A stretch of 6,205 nt of DNA from Vulcanimicrobiota bacterium (GTDB lineage: Bacteria; Vulcanimicrobiota; Vulcanimicrobiia; Vulcanimicrobiales; Vulcanimicrobiaceae). Below, in pieces: positions 5,620-6,205 of the stretch. The translations under genes were made by a program, and so were the position numbers. Each line of letters opens with the position of its first letter. Positions within the stretch are counted from its first letter, which is position 1. The stretch lies in contig JABEUW010000126.1 in NCBI GenBank assembly GCA_013043945.1, positions 1 through 6,205 on the forward strand, written 5' to 3'. Below the pieces are notes generated by a model. That model was not told the origin of the DNA and made no database searches. It worked only from the letters and a program-made list of their open reading frames with translations.

Positions 5620-6114
5620 ATGAAGAGCGATACTGCGCTGCGGCGAGTGCTTCTCCGAACGCCGTTCGGGCATTCGCTGCTGGTGGAGCACGATCGGGAA
5701 CGGGTGCTGCGCAGCGACTTCGTCCTCCGCTCGAACGCCGCCGCGCATGCTTCGAGTGCGCTCGGTCGCGAAATCGAACGGCAGGTCGGCGCATATTTCG
5801 CGCGTCGCTTGGAACGATTCGATCTCCCGCTCGCGCTCGACGGCTCGCCCTTCGCGCACCGTGCGTGGGAGTTCGTTGCGAGCACCGCATTCGGCGACCG
5901 GCTCAGCTACGGTGAGGTCGCCCATCTGCTTGGAGCACCGCGCTCCCACCGAGCCGTCGCCGCAGCGATGGCGCGGGCGCCGCTTGCACTCTTCGTGCCC
6001 GCCCATCGCATTCTCGGCGCCGACGGGCGGGTGAAAGGCGCGAGCCCGCGTTCGCTGCGGGCTCGGCTGCTCGCCTTTGAAAGCCGCGGGCTTGTGGGGG
6101 AACGCACGCAGTAA
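5620..6114 (+). CDS. Alkyltransferase-like (ATL) protein: Ogt/MGMT homologue with acceptor Cys replaced by Ala
   Basis: The 164-residue protein has full Ogt architecture: an N-terminal RNase H-like domain (about 11-75, ending RLERFDLPLALDGSPF at 63-78), then the DNA-binding, active-site domain. SYGEVAHLLGAP (97-108) begins the helix-turn-helix with the conserved Tyr98. Arg111 in SHRAV sits at the arginine-finger position that flips the base. The active-site motif reads VPAHR (126-130): Ala128 replaces the acceptor Cys, while His129 and the later Glu154 (LLAFE) remain. The whole protein contains no Cys. The usual Asn-Pro before the motif is Ala-Pro, and the Gly-Tyr-Ser-Gly-Gly loop after it is altered. 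Codon 128 is GCC (6001-6003), at least two changes from a Cys codon, so a single sequencing error is not the cause. Known ATLs bind O6-alkylguanine and recruit nucleotide excision repair; that role here is inference. Start ATG 5620 has GAAGGG only three bases upstream; an in-frame stop at 5608-5610 limits extension. Confidence 0.88.
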   Translation: MKSDTALRRVLLRTPFGHSLLVEHDRERVLRSDFVLRSNAAAHASSALGREIERQVGAYFARRLERFDLPLALDGSPFAHRAWEFVASTAFGDRLSYGEVAHLLGAPRSHRAVAAAMARAPLALFVPAHRILGADGRVKGASPRSLRARLLAFESRGLVGERTQ

Positions 6115-6132
6115 GCGCGTACCCTGCCGCCC

Positions 6133-6205
6133 ATGCATCTCACCGCACTCGATTGGTGGATCGTCGTGCTCTCGTTGGGGATTACGTTCGTTCCCGCTAT
6201 CGTTC
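6133..6205 (+). CDS. N-terminus of a membrane protein, possibly sodium:solute symporter (partial, cut by window edge)
   Basis: An open frame begins at ATG 6133, 18 bases after the ATL stop on the same strand, and runs through the right edge. The 24 visible residues start MHLTALDWWIVVLSLG and continue as a hydrophobic span with TFVPAI. An opening with LDW followed directly by a membrane helix is typical of the sodium:solute symporter (SSS) family, but 24 residues cannot settle it. There is no clear ribosome binding site (the upstream bases are CCCTGCCGCCC), so expression may depend on coupling to the ATL gene, or the true start may differ. Confidence 0.5.
   Translation, partial: MHLTALDWWIVVLSLGITFVPAIV

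Noticed and set aside
5353..6138. In-frame upstream extension of the adaptor gene to an ATG at 6138 (666 residues in total)
   Set aside because: The added 262 residues are low-complexity, Arg-rich, and antisense to the ATL gene and out of frame with the small membrane protein gene. The HlyD anchor begins right after the ATG pair at 5352/5349, which has its own ribosome binding site.
1..6205. CRISPR arrays, tRNA/rRNA genes, insertion sequences and attachment sites
   Set aside because: Nothing resembling spaced repeats, tRNA cloverleaf, transposase or terminal inverted repeats was seen on either strand; coding density leaves no large unexplained stretch.

Overview
The window is a GC-rich bacterial segment (roughly 60-65% GC by eye, with frequent GATC/CGATCG words and GCG/CGC codons). 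It is fully packed with genes. Nothing in it fixes the taxon. The codon style and gene set would fit a high-GC lineage such as Eremiobacterota/Vulcanimicrobiota, Acidobacteria or Proteobacteria, but this is an impression and not evidence.

Layout from left to right: (1) 1-499, minus strand: the 5' part of a ComM/YifB-type Mg-chelatase-like AAA+ protein gene, cut by the window edge. (2) 500-605: a divergent intergenic region holding three helically phased copies of GGAGTAC/GGTGTAC. (3) 606-1103, plus strand: a 165-residue protein with a Gly/Ala-rich membrane-type segment, resembling the general stress protein 17M-like group. (4) 1170-5561, minus strand: a tight five-gene operon, transcribed right to left. 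Its order is a 68-residue single-span membrane protein, a HlyD/YbhG-type periplasmic adaptor (404 aa), two separate ABC ATPases (305 and 308 aa) and one ABC-2 permease (375 aa). Gaps within it are only 2-3 nt or 4-nt GTGA overlaps. (5) 5620-6114, plus strand, divergent from the operon across 58 bp: a full-length Ogt/MGMT-like protein in which the acceptor cysteine of the PCHR motif is alanine (PAHR), i.e. an alkyltransferase-like (ATL) protein. (6) 6133-6205, plus strand: the start of a membrane protein, possibly a sodium:solute symporter, cut by the window edge.

The operon encodes an export machine of the YbhGFSR/RbbA type, by family knowledge. The adaptor would bridge to an outer-membrane channel (no TolC homologue is in view), the ATPases would pair as a heterodimer, and the permease would span the inner membrane, probably as a homodimer because only one permease gene is present. 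Two ATPase motif departures, a missing H-loop His in one subunit and an altered signature Ser in the other, fall in the same predicted composite ATP site. This predicts one degenerate and one catalytic site.

The most interesting gene is the cysteine-free Ogt-like protein. It keeps the DNA-reading and base-flipping residues but cannot carry out the suicide alkyl transfer. By analogy with known ATLs it would mark O6-alkylguanine for nucleotide excision repair. Its divergent placement next to an exporter is suggestive, but a functional link is not shown.
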